This document shows positions 10,791 to 22,215 of a stretch of DNA of 64,000 bases, piece by piece. Position 1 is the stretch's first letter, and the number at the start of each line of letters is the position of its first letter. This DNA is from Amblyomma americanum. Lineage: Eukaryota > Arthropoda > Arachnida > Ixodida > Ixodidae. Made by a program: the position numbers and the translations under genes. The notes under the pieces are model-generated. The model saw nothing but the letters and a program-made list of their open reading frames with translations. It searched no databases and was not told where the DNA came from. The DNA is taken from contig NC_135497.1 in the NCBI RefSeq assembly GCF_052857255.1, positions 343,210,183 through 343,274,182 on the forward strand, written 5' to 3'.

Positions 10791-10998
10791 CTCTGACGAA
10801 GTCAAAAATGAATCACCCAAACTCTGCACCCGAAAGCAGCGCTTTGCAGCTGGCGGTCGCCGCTTGGGCTCTTCCGGTAAAATAGGGTCGCTGAAAGTGC
10901 TACAGTAGAACTGCCGATCAATTCTTACCGCTCCAACAGGTTTCTTCCATATACTCACTCCAATATATTCACGCTTCAATATATTCATTCGAAACTTA

Positions 10999-11380
10999 AT
11001 GGCTCTTCAGGAAACGTGGCTCGCTAAAGATTCAAGGTACGATCTAAAAACTTTTTTGTTTTTTAAGGTTAGATCGCCCGACGAGAGGTAGTGGCCTACT
11101 ATTGTGCGTATCCTCAGAATTTTTTTCTACAGGGCAAACGTATCATTTCAATATATCGACAGTCAGTGCGAAATTCAGGCTATTGATCTGAATCTTCCTG
11201 GATACCAACTATTCACTGCAACTATTGTATATTTTCTCACAGGTATACATGACATTCAGCCTCTAAAGTCGTTTTTATCTAGTTGCAGGAAACAAGTTTT
11301 AATTGTTGCGGACTTCAACTCGCATCATGTTTCGTGGGGGTTTAGAACAAATCTCTGCGGTACACGCTTGTGAGACTAGG
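10999..11380 (+). pseudogene. LINE A ORF2 endonuclease fragments
   Basis: The APE-type endonuclease signature LQETWLAKDS is read from 10999. The later motif VADFNSHHVSWG lies at about 11306-11342 in another frame. Together they mark the start of ORF2, an enzyme that nicks target DNA for target-primed reverse transcription. Stops and shifts occur between the motifs. Confidence 0.7.
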
Positions 11381-12154
11381 CTTGTGAAAATAACCTCATT
11401 TGCCTAAATTCAGGTATCCCCACATTTTTCTAAGGTCAACCTCGCTCGGCGTTAGACCTATCATTTTCCTCCTCTTAAATTACTGTTTCCACTTGGGCGC
11501 CAGTTGACTGTGCTTCTAATAGTGAAAACCTTCCGACCACTCCTAACAGCCACAAGCGCACCTTCATAAATTAAAAAAGCTTTAGAAATATTCTCAAACC
11601 AGCTCTTCAGGCATCACATAATTGGAACGGCGAAGACAATGCCATCGGCATTTGTTCAATTTTGAATGGAACTAAAAAAAAATCTAATTTTTTTTCCAGG
11701 CGAATAAGGAAACATTGCCATGTTTTTGGTGTGAATGCAGTGAGCAGTCTAACTTACAGGCGCTAAGTTAGTGCATGAAAGAAACGTCTTCACAATCACT
11801 GCCCCTAAACCTGGATTGATTATGAGTTCATTGCAGCTACAATTAAGCGCACCGTATCTCATGCAAAAGCGTTTTAAAATGCTCAACTCTCCGGATTCCT
11901 TTCTAAATCTGGTAAAAGGCGTTCATAAACTACCTAAAATCCAGGGAACTCATCCCGACCGCCATGAATGCCATCTCCCAAGTACGGACAACTTTGAATT
12001 TTGCTAAATCTTTAGAAGAGATAGGCAAGGGCCTTGAGCATCTGTTTTCGGCTATTATTCCTTCTCCTGCGACATTTGTCAGCAGATTGAACGATTTCGA
12101 AGAGGTCACAATTACAGATTTCTCGCAGACTCTGTCCTGCATTCCACGGGGAGC

Positions 12155-13270
12155 CCCTGGCCCGGATGGTGTCACTTCTATGATTTAGTTTCGTTAGAGG
12201 AATCTCCCTAGGACTCAGTGGCACTTATAAATTACTCTCTTAAAGGGCCTTAGATTCTAAATGAGTGGCGTCTAGCGTAAGCTAACCCTGTACTTAAAAA
12301 CCAGGCAGACGGTTACTTGGTAGACATTAAAAGGACGTTTAATTCTACATTAAATTTTGTAAAGTTAATTGAAAGGGTGTTGCATCACCGAATAATGTCA
12401 ATCATTTCAGAGAATGGATTGCTGAACCCTTGCCAAATAGGTTTCAGGACAGAATGTTTTTTATAATATGTTCACACCGGCCTGGAGAGCAGCCTACAAT
12501 TAATTCGTCGCCGAAAGCAATACTATGCGCTTGTTACATTAGATGTGTTAAATGCTTATGACAGCGTTGAGCACTAGACGCTGCTGCAAAGTTTGCAGGC
12601 TGTAGGACTTCCGAGCTTCTTTGTGGCATGGGTGTCTTAATTTCTGGTTGACGGAAAATTTTTCTGCTTCCAGAGCGGTGTTTCCTCTGGTAGATTTCGA
12701 CAAGTGAAAGGGGCCTAAGGTGCATTCCTCTCCCCTCTTTTTTCAGCATGTTACTTAGCAGCGTTCCTGCTGTCTTAAGGTGACAACATATGTGCACGCA
12801 GACGACATCGCTTGCTTTGCTTGCGAAAATGATGTACTCTCTCTACCAGTCCTTACCCTACTTAAAGTTCTCAATGTCCTGGACCAATGTGTAGGCGACA
12901 TTAATCTGTCCCTTAATGTAAACAAATGTGCTTTATTGGTTGTGCCGCTCTCTTATCCATTTATTATCTCCATTGTTTATCGGCACCATGTAAATCCTAA
13001 TCTGGAAAGTATAAAACACCTCGTGGCATTTCTTTATCCTTCACTTTCCTGGCGGGCCCACATAAAGCATTTCACTGCGAAAGGAGGCCGAGCGGTCGGC
13101 GGTCGGCTGCGTATAAACTGCGCCCCCTGGTTCTCTTGTAGTGGGATGCGTTGCGCCTCTCTCTCGTCTTTTCAAAATTTGTGGCTAATTCCGTTTTGCA
13201 CCTGGTGGCGCGGATTCCATTACTGCCTTCCTGATTTCGGCTCTTAGCAGTCCAAACGTTTGCAAAAATG
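12155..13270 (+). pseudogene. LINE A ORF2 reverse transcriptase (heavily mutated)
   Basis: RT blocks follow each other in changing frames: APGPDGVTS (about 12150), LIERVLHHRIMS with LNPCQIGFR (about 12365-12440), VTLDVLNAYDSVEH (about 12534), YVHADDIACFA holding the catalytic DD (about 12785), then the thumb region (13000-13200). At least six stops or shifts separate them. Confidence 0.75.
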
Positions 13271-13559
13271 TGCGATTCGTCGCTTCAGGCCTCAAATTTT
13301 GTGCCTTTCATTTGCTCCACAGTTTTTTACGGGATTACTTGATGTGCCTTCACCCCCATGTTCTGATTGCGACACACGCCTCGCAGTGTGAAGTAAAGGC
13401 CGGCGCGGGTATTTTCTCTCTCTCTCTGTCTCGATTGGTCATTTTCACTCCGCCTACCCGATTTCACCCGTAATTATTTAGCCAAATTTTTAGCAGTAGT
13501 CCTTGCTTTGCACAAGGTCAGCATCTCTTTTGTAGTGGCAGCTACATTACGGTAGCATT

Positions 13560-13880
13560 TCGAGCCTTCAGCGTGGCGGCGCCGAGACTGTGGCGGCGCC
13601 GCCACGCTGTCACATCGTTGGTCACGTGGGGCGGAGCAGCTGCCGGCAGCCTGGTTCGTCACGTGGTTCGCGATGTGGTTGGTCGCGTGACCTGCCAGGT
13701 GGTGCGGAGCAGCTGGCGAAACCGAGCTGCCACAGCTGTGCGCAAGCACCGTGTTAAGTGGGAAGAAGATGAAGACGGAACGCCCAGCGAAACGGAGTGG
13801 CGAAATACTGACTATGCAATTCAACTGAGCAAGGTCCGCTCGGACAGCTGTAGCTATCGCGTCACTCCAGGTTTAACCTG
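13560..13880. repeat. GC-rich repeat inserted in LINE A, with CACGTG sites
   Basis: Composition jumps from AT-rich LINE sequence to GC-rich DNA between the RT and RNase H parts. It contains the perfect palindrome GTGGCGGCGCCGCCAC (13590-13605), a 13-bp inverted pair (13571-13583 with 13595-13607), two CACGTG sites (13623-13628 and 13660-13665) and a CGCGTGAC site near 13684. A 102-residue open frame crosses it but has no recognised domain. I read it as a separate mobile or satellite-like unit; exact ends are uncertain. Confidence 0.5.
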
Positions 13881-13959
13881 ACCTAAACCACCGCCAATTT
13901 TTTCTTCTGTTGTAATTATGACGGATTAATTATCCCTGTGATCCTCTCTCAGACCGTTT

Positions 13960-14535
13960 CCAGAACCACAGGCACTCAGCTTACCGAATTGTTTGGTACA
14001 AACCATTTGAGTTCATTACGGGTGGTTTGGGTGCTATCCGTAATGAACAAGGATCCATCCGTAAGAGGCATTTATTTAAATAAGGTTTCTGATACCCTGG
14101 CGAAGGCATCTCTTCAAGGCCTCGTCATGTCTCTCGTTCCACGCTGCGCATTTATTACTGCGGCCAGGTTTCCCTGGTATTTGCTACTGAAAGAAGTGGC
14201 AGGATTAGCACTTGCCTCCTCTGCCGGCTTCCAGTATCGTCTCTGCCCGTGGTGCAGTAAAAAGTGACGATCGCGAAAACTTGAGGTTTCTGTCACGTGT
14301 CTACGTTGCCGCGTGCCTCAATTAAACTTCTACCAACCTATCTCTGGTCTGACAGTCTCCCCATTGTGCCCGCTCTGCGTGGAACCCGAGACGATCGGTC
14401 ACTTTTTGGTGACCTGCCACCTCATCTGCTCTTTACGGACTCGCCCTGCTACAGCAACCGTTACGACAGCACGGTCTAAGTCTGTCTGCTGGAGATCTTC
14501 TGTCTCTTGGTGGATGCACCCTTGAGAGCAGCAAC
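13960..14535 (+). pseudogene. LINE A ORF2 C-terminus: RNase H end and Cys motif
   Basis: A piece reading WVLSVMNKDPSVRG..KVSDTLAKASLQG (about 14026-14120) fits the end of a LINE RNase H domain. Further on, CPLCVEPETIGHFLVTCHL (about 14369-14425) is the CX2C-H-C motif found at the ORF2 C-terminus of I/R1-like LINEs. The frames are interrupted. Confidence 0.7.
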
Positions 14536-14876
14536 AGGAATGTGCTCTCCGCTATTCAAACTTTACTTTCATGCACGAAGCGGCTGCTCTCCTAAAATTT
14601 CTCTGAATTTCATCTTCTGGCTAGTCGTGTTTAAAATGAATCTCAAAATTCACCAAAGCTTCCTAAACACGGCACGGTCAGCCCAGCTCCCTTTTTCACT
14701 CACCAATATCAGTGTTTGATTTTTTAATGCCAACAAATCTACAATCTTATGTTTAATTCTGCTTTATTAAAGATTAGTCGTTTTAACGTTTATGCATCTC
14801 TCAGTCGCCGCCTGCGTCTTGGGACATCCCCCGCAGTAGGTATGCGCCATTTTCCTGTTTAGGACAACAACAACGA

Positions 14877-17157
14877 ATATCATCTGGGAGCAGCACAGCT
14901 TTATTAAATTCGTGGTGAAAACGAAATTGCCCCTTACTGTTCAAGCGAGTACTACGATAGTTATGTCATCTTCTGTCAGCCGCAGGTGACTCTCCACATT
15001 GGGAACGACGATAGCCTGGGGAATACACATGATGTTATACCTTTGTACCAGAGAAAAAAAAATCAAGAAACGTGCTTGAATCCTATGCCTACATAATTCC
15101 ATGCAAAGACATTCCCATTATCCCCCAGCTTCATAATCGATACTTCAACCACTAGCCTTCGCGTCTTTCCGACACACGTCTCAGAGCCTCTTCTTGAGGA
15201 CCCGTCGGGAACATTCCTTCTTAACGCAAGAGTATGCAGTCTGGGGCGATGCCAGTCCTTCTGCAATCGCTCTGCATTCCAGACATTTGCCTAATGCTAA
15301 CGGTACCCTCTTGATTAAATATGCATCTAAACAGTCTAAACTGGCTTTATTCTCCTTACACGGAGAGCAGCGCAACGGCTTCTTATACATGTTTTCTTTG
15401 ACCCAAAGTTTTAAGGTACTGAGAGAAAAACGACAGTAAAACTTCGTTTTAAACCAGACTTCTGGAGATCCTTATCATATTCGGACCGCATTTTCCGACT
15501 CGTAACTCACTTTGGCAATGCTTTATTCCGCCAATGAGTTAATGTGAAGATAATTCTCGAGGCCTATCAAGCAGCGTTAATTTCTTTCATTATAAAGGAG
15601 GCCACTTTTTTGTCGTCGACCCTTTGCACAGAGCATGATTTCAGCTGCGCAAAGAAAAAAGCGCCCTTAATGAAAGCAAGCCAATGAAGCACATACGTCT
15701 AACGAAAGCAACACAAAGATGGAAATGAACGGCTGGCGAGGAGTACCGTGCGAAGTGTTCATCCTATGCCACAAACGCGCTGTCGTCTTATGTGACTACT
15801 ACTGCGGGCAGTATATTGCAGGGCAAGGTGTTCCGCTGACCCACCCGAATATTATGACGTCGGAAACCGCTCATGCGTTTGTTGTATGTCGTAACCAAAG
15901 GAGCAGGAATAGGCGGCGCTACAGTGTCTTGAACTTGCTCTCTACGAACGTGAGTTCTGCGAATTTGAATTTGTCTAGACGGTGCGCAAAATCCTTGCGA
16001 TGTTGAATTTGGCGCACATGCGTCTGGCATTCAACGACATGACTGCGGCGACTTCCGTGATGACATGTGTGACTGGAGTGCTTTTGTGGTGTCACCGACA
16101 GAAAGCCAGCAGCGCGCGCTGACAATTTCGCTGTCATGGGGATGCTACATTCTGTTTATCACGTGTGAGAGCGCTCGTGCTAAGCGGTAACGTCACGTAG
16201 CATTGTCCAAATGGCGCAGCAACGTTTGTAGTGCGAGCTACCGGCCCGATTCGACTACTAGAGAGCGCCAGAAAGCCTGCATTTTCAAAAGTCAATTTGA
16301 AAGTTGAGCTGTCAGCAGCCAGGCGGCCCATGGTAAATAGCACTGATCTGCTTCTACAATTTAAAGAAGCAAACTGATGATTGCACCTTTTTCTTCTCTG
16401 CCTGCTTTGTTTTCTTGTTTTAATGCTGCTTTCTTGGAATTCATTCCGAAGGCTCTATATAATAGAAGCTTTTTGGCGTAATCCAAACCACTGTACAAAT
16501 TATAATGCTAAAGAGACGAAAATCTGGTAATAAAAAACCTAAGTTTCTCCACTAGGCATTTCAGATCTCCCATGGAGCGTCTAATAAATCGGAAGTTTGG
16601 TGTATAGCACGAAGAAACTTTTCAAATATCTAAATTTGATTAGAGAGCTGCGCTCATTTTTATGAAGTTATCCGTACAGGAAACTCTTTTCATCTGTTGT
16701 CTCTCTTGATTTAGAGAAACAAAGCAAGTAAAATGGATGACCGCATTGCAATTCAAACTTGTTTAAAACACGTTTGCACGGTGCAGTTATGTTTCCATTT
16801 AATAGTCTTTTGACATCTGGAAACCAAATACGTCAATTTTATTCGGGTGCATTTATAATCAAAACAAGCTAATTTTAAGCGAAAATAAAAGGTGCGGTAA
16901 AAAATACTCCATAGTGCCGCATTCGCCAGATGGGTGGTACGCGGTGGTCTGGAAGTGGGAGAGACCTGCATAAAAAATTGCATCAGACGAAATAAAAAGG
17001 AAAGCAACCAAGCCAATTCTTTTTCTTGGAAGCCGAATTTTAGACTTTCAGTTGTTTCAAGGCTGTAGCTCCTTGCCAGCATGTATCTGGCTTCCAGAAC
17101 TAGTACAGCGATAAATAGAAGAAGCACATTTATACTGATCTTGAAAGGCGCCTCCCG
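14877..17157. other. Intergenic, no recognisable gene
   Basis: AT-rich sequence with short open frames only. I recognise no mobile element or RNA gene here. Confidence 0.5.
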
Positions 17158-17405
17158 TTGCCGTGGTGGCTCAGTGTTTATGGCGTTCGGCAGCTGACCC
17201 GAATGATGGGGGCTCAATACCGGACGCAGCGGTAGCCTTCAATGGAGACGAAATGCTTGAGTACAATGTACTGTGCGATGTCAGTGCGTGTTGAATAACC
17301 CGAGAGGTCGAAATTATCCGCAGCCCTGCACTACTGTGTTTCTCACAGCCTGAGTAGCATCGTGGCGCTAAACCCCATAAATCACAAACCGCATTTTTAT
17401 TATTC
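17158..17405 (+). repeat. tRNA-derived SINE, plus strand
   Basis: The A box lies in GTGGTGGCTCAGTGTTTATGG (about 17163) and a degenerate B box in GGGGGCTCAATACC (about 17209). The body has GTACTGTGCGATGTCAGTGC and GAGGTCGAAATTATCCG, shared with the Ruka-like copies. The terminal block GGCGCTAAACCCCATAAATCA differs from the copy at 25310-25628, so it is a sister subfamily. Confidence 0.8.
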
Positions 17406-19344
17406 ATACAACTGTCACTTATCTCCCCCCGGGAGCGCTTTCAAGACGCTACTTTACACCATATTTGTCCAATAAACGCTGCTGCTTCTAGGATACTTTG
17501 CCGCTGCTGTCAGGCTACCTCCGGTTCGATGAGGACCAAATTCCCTGCGTAGGTTTTCGCTAGCGCTAGAAAAACTTAACAAACCCTGAGAATTTCCCTG
17601 GTCTTCATGTAGCCTCGAGCCTTTCATTTTCAGGGACCTGATTGCTTGCAGATGTCATTATTCCTCAGCGACAAGTGGGAACGAAGGCCTGTGAAAAGGC
17701 AGAAAGTCACATGACAGAGATGCTTGTGGCTTCTTCCGTTCTTTTAAAACTTAAATCCGACATCTACGTGCACTCATCATGCTACAGCCAAATGCTTCCA
17801 TTAGTTGGTGAAGACCATTGTGTTAAGACTATATACGAACTTTAATTTCCTCGTTGATCGTAAGCGCAGTACTTTAGAAAAGACGGAGCTATCTTTTGGA
17901 GTTCGAGATTATCACGACCAGAGACATTGTAGAAATCACCCGAGAAGGGCAAATTCTCATTGATATAGTTACAGCTCGTGTTGGGTGTAGTAATTCATTG
18001 TTGCAGTTCTTGGTGAAGAGGAGCAGAGAAATTTTGTCGTTGTGCGCAACAGTGTCACCGCAAAATTGAGTCTAATGAGGTACTAAATGGAAGGAGCGCC
18101 TTGCGGCTGGTTGCGTTTATGCTGAAAGAAAAAACGCAGTTAGAACTGTGACTCAATTAAGCTGCATAATACGAGCCCCGAGAGTCATCAGTGCTTCAAA
18201 GTGCGAGGTTGTAGCCTGAATGTAATCGCCGCTGTTTCTGACACAAGAATTAGCCGTTTCTTTCTTATTCTGCACATCTACTGTGTACATTTTTTGCCAA
18301 TAGGACAGATTATGGTTATTGCAGATAATGCGGTGTTATTAAAGCTGTCAGCTTTATACGAAACTTTAAGCCGACTTCCCAAAGAATATTAAAATTTGTA
18401 CATGCTTGAACAAATAATAACGTTGATGTCCAATGAATTGATTTGCTATTTCGCAGGTCTTTGCACTCAAGTAGGCTGTTTTCGGGCCGATGTGCATTTG
18501 GGGTGTTTACATGATAGCGGAGTATGATACAGTGAACCATACCCAATGAGGTGTGTGAATAAGGAGAATTAGTGTAGAGCTTTGTGAGATAATTTGAATT
18601 TCATGTTCGCAATTAATTTTTCTTCCGTGTCCTGCGAGAGCTGAACTCAAAAACCGCGAGTTAAACGGCTCGCATACAGAACCCCTACGTTGCCAGTAGT
18701 AATTAGCCTTACTGCTATTTGTTGGCTAAACAGGCTTTTCTCGTGCAACATTCGCATCGTCTAACCTTGTAATAAGAAGCAATATAGTCACAGAGGCCGC
18801 GACCTCGTCCAATTCATTCTACAATCCGCCTGCAGAGTAAATAAAGATTGCGGGCAGGGAGTAAAAACAAATCACACAGAATATTTATTTTATGCAGCCT
18901 ATTTTTTGTCTGAGCCTCAAGGGCAAGAATGCGCACTGAAATTGACATAGAATTAGGGCACCTAGGTGCTATTTAGCGCCAAAAATAAGGATGCTGCAGA
19001 CACACCTTAACGCTTAAAGGGCCTCAAAAAGGTGCGACGCTTTGGAGGGGAAAATTAAGCGACGAATAGACAGGCTGACGGACCAGCGCTGGAGGTCCTT
19101 ATGTCCATCTCTGGATGCTTGAACGCCCATGTCCCTCATTTGGTATACGATGCGGGGGCATACACGCTTCCACAGGATCTGCCTTTCTATGCGTTAGCAA
19201 TTGGATTGTGCAGGACAATGGCGGGCGCAATGAGTACCTCTAGTTCCCAGTATGTTCCTCCTGCATCACGAAAAGCAGCGATGCGTGTTATATTTACTCG
19301 CGACGAAGTAGATGTCCGTTGGGAAAGTAAGCGTTCGTGTTAAT
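17406..19344. other. Intergenic, no recognisable gene
   Basis: AT-rich, with no supported coding sequence. Confidence 0.5.
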
Positions 19345-19500
19345 CATGGCCAGATGGGTTCGATTCGCAGTGCCGCCGGGTACTGACAGGTTTTCTGATG
19401 GGTACAAGATTTCCCCGGCCTGGTGCTCGGCTCTTCTGGAGTTAGATGCTTGGGAAATGAGTTTACGACCGTGCAGTCGCCTTGACTGGCCACTAATTCC
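19345..19500 (+). repeat. tRNA-like SINE of a second family, copy 1 (5' decayed)
   Basis: B-box-like GGGTTCGATTCGCAGTGCCG is followed by GGTACTGACAGGTTTTCTGATGGGTACAAG, CTGGTGCTCGGCTCTTCTGGAGTTAGATGCTTGGGAAATG. This aligns block by block with the next copy. Its A box is not clear. Confidence 0.65.
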
Positions 19501-19555
19501 GCCGTCAAGCATCCCTTAATCCGCCTCATGCAATAAAACCCACTTGAAACCGAAG

Positions 19556-19880
19556 CGATGGTCTTGTGTTATGGAGCATTCGCCTCGCATTAGAGAGTTG
19601 TTGGGTTCAATTCTCAGCGCCGCCAGGTACCCACCGGTTATCGAAAGTGTACAAGCTTCCTTTGTCCTGGTGCCAGGCTTAATTGGAGTGAAATGCTTCA
19701 GAAATGGGCCTTTCACCTTACCTTTGGCCCAGTGGGCAGCATATATGCTGCGCTGTGCCACCTTGGCCGCGACGCTCGAAGACAGCTGCTCAACCTTTAC
19801 AACCATTTATGGCCATACGGTTTTCTTCCACCCTGGCGGAAATTCTGTCGGCTGATACCGGTAATAAACACAGAAAAATC
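19556..19880 (+). repeat. tRNA-like SINE of a second family, copy 2
   Basis: A-box region TGTTATGGAGCATTCGCC (about 19567), B box GGGTTCAATTC (about 19604), then CAGCGCCGCCAGGTACCCACC and a body ending near TACCGGTAATAAACACAG. It lies about 60 bp after copy 1 in the same orientation and directly before LINE C. Confidence 0.65.
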
Positions 19881-19904
19881 CCCGCTTGAGCTCACATAAT
19901 ACAG

Positions 19905-21490
19905 GCCAAAATATTTGGCCAGTTGTGTGCGAAAATTAACGAATAGACTGATTCGACGCGCCTCGAGTGGTACATTGAGAACTATAAAATTTACCCAAAT
20001 GCCATGGCGGGGTATTGACGGGGTTGCTCCTATACACACAACGGAATTGGTCATGTGTCCACAGTCCAGCCACAGAAACGCGAGAAGCGCATGTGCGTGG
20101 CACATTTTCTTGATGTCAAAGGTGCTCACGATAACGTAACAGCTGAAGCCATCCCTGATGCGCAAGAGCCAGTTAGAATCGGTGACCAGATGTTGAGGCA
20201 TATAGAAAGCTATTAGAACAAAAGCGCATCTTTATTATGTGTGAAGATGACCCGACACCTGCAAATTACACCTATGGGGGGATACCTCAGGGCGGAGTTC
20301 TAAGCCCTACATTGTTTAATCTGGCAATCTTGGCACTCCGAGAGAATCCACTTAATACCGTCCATATCTTTATTTATGCCGAGGACATTTGCATTTGGGA
20401 CTACTCTGTGACGCGTCTCTAGGTTTTGCGAGCTAGACTTCCATAATTTCCTGCTATTTCTGAGAGCAGGGTCTGAGCATTTTAGCCAAGATGTGCGCCT
20501 TGATGGCATTTACACGCAAATGTATGACTAAATATCCGTGACTATCGACCGCCATACAATTGCCTATTGCCCTTCTCATTGTTTTTTAGGGGTTATCATA
20601 GTCAGGAATCAACCATGGATCCCGCAGCACACCTTTTTAAAGAATAAGCTACTCCTCCTATCTCTTCCCTACTCACATTTATGGCAGGAAAATCATGGAG
20701 CTGATCGCTTCACTCAGAGCTGCGTCTATGCAGAGCAGTTTTCTTGGGATCTGTGCGGAATTGTACAACACCCGTGCATTCGTGCTTTCATACACGTACC
20801 ACACGAATTTCCATGCAGTGCTGACTGTCCAAGGTCAGGCTCTTCGCATATGCATGGGTCTTCCTCGCAGAGTATTAATAGTGACAACCATTGCTATCGA
20901 CAATGACCACCCACTTGCGAAGTTCATAACCCTTGACTCTCTGCGCATTCACATTCGTCGTTCAAGAAGAATTCCACAGCGTCAGCTTCTTTCAGTGGCA
21001 CTACAAAGACGACATGCAGCGTTTTAAAATGTAATAGGAGCCCACCAGTCGTCCATCCCATTACAGTTCATCCCGGCCTTACGACGGCCTTCCTCTCCGC
21101 TGAGGTGTCTGCGGGAGCCATGTGTGCCACTTACAATTCAAGGGCAGCGAAGATATCGAACTTTTCGACGCCGGTCCTTAAACAGTTGACAGTCCATGCA
21201 CTACGGTAACCGAACTCAGGTGTATACAGATGGCTCGGCCTTATCTACTAGTTCAGCTTGTGACGTGGTCATTCCTGCGAGCCAAACCAGTATTACCTAA
21301 TTTCTTATCAGACAACATCCACCTACTCTCTTTGCAAGGAAGCAGCTACTTGCATTTGGAGAATCGCAAACCGAAAAATGCAAACTCCGGTGTAATAAGC
21401 TCATCATCGGTACCACCACGTGCACTTATGGCCACGTTAGAAACAAAGCCGTTCCCCGCTCTCCATAGCTACTCAATTGCCTTTCCAAAA
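19905..21490 (+). pseudogene. LINE C: RT and RNase H fragment of an I/R1-like LINE
   Basis: 5'-truncated and shifted ORF2. RT blocks in order: KIYPNAMAGY (about 19985), FLDVKGAHDNV (about 20110), GGIPQGGVLSPTLFNLA (about 20275) and the catalytic region FIYAEDICIW (about 20370). There the usual DD has become ED. The thumb region follows (AQ/GQALRICMGLPRR near 20835), then an RNase H start VYTDGSALS (about 21220). Three or more frame changes are needed. It is abutted on the left by a SINE and on the right by the CR1-like LINE. Confidence 0.75.
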
Positions 21491-21495
21491 AGTCT

Positions 21496-22215
21496 ATGCT
21501 CCGCCCCTTGACCATTCTTTACACTAACATCCGCAGCCTTCCACCTAAGCTTGACACCCTCGCCCGTCTCGTACGCACGACGGAGAGCAACATAATTGTA
21601 CTAACCGAAACATGGCTAAATTCGTCCATAGGAAACTCCGAGATACTTTCCGTGTTTCCAGATATCAATTTCGTTCGACGTGACAGGTTAAATAGGCGAG
21701 GAGGAGACGTACTAATCGGTGCTCATCACTCATGTCGTTGTTCCGAGATTAACCTTGCATTCCCTCTAGAATTGCTTTTCATTCAAAGCCATGCTTCGTT
21801 CCCTCCAGTTATCATCGGCGTTTGCTATCGACCACATGATCTAACAGATTCCTTTGTGGCTCACTTGCACGAAGCACTACGCGTCATAACTACGTCACAT
21901 CAACACATTCCCTTTCCTCGTTATGGTGACTTTAATTTTCCTTATATTACCTGGTCCGACCTCTTTGCCATTACATCCAAAGATAACATCCGAAGTGACT
22001 TTGTTAACACGTGCTTAAACTTTGGCTTGTCTAAGCTCGTATCTAACCCTGCCAGGCAAACTGATCATTCTTCTAATATTCTTGATCTTCTTTTCACTTC
22101 CCACCCAGAAAACGTGTCACCGCCGCTTCATTTACCTGGGCTTATTGACCACTCCGTAATACTAAGCACATTTTCCTACAAACTGCCATGCCTGAAAAAC
22201 AACAAAAGACACTAA
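21496..22215 (+). pseudogene. CR1-like LINE endonuclease domain
   Basis: An uninterrupted 239-residue frame from ATG 21496 holds the APE-type endonuclease: TNIRSLPPKLDTL, LTETWLNSSIG, CYRPHD, GDFNFPYITWSD, NILDLLFTSHPE. The terminal SDH-type motif reads LIDHSVI, with D in place of S. A stop at 22213 separates it from the linker and RT, which continue in other frames. It would cut target DNA. Confidence 0.8.

Larger units (their letters stand above)
9165..14876 (+). mobile_element. LINE A: degenerate I/R1-like non-LTR retrotransposon
   Basis: Long decayed LINE. The 5' leader (9165-9300) matches the leader of LINE B at about 56825-56960: GGCTGCAYATCGC, CGCCATCCACGTAA, then an AAGCTSCTG-rich stretch. 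Next come ORF1 with zinc knuckles (to about 10790), endonuclease fragments (10999-11380), RT (12155-13270), a GC-rich inserted repeat (13560-13880), RNase H end and Cys motif (13990-14420), and a 3' end with the conserved GGTATGCGCCATT block and a CAA-repeat tail (14863-14876). Many stops and frameshifts in every part show it is dead. Confidence 0.82.

Noticed and set aside
13573..13881. 102-codon open frame in GC-rich DNA
   Set aside because: No known domain, GC-driven openness on both strands, and it lies in an insertion within a dead LINE.
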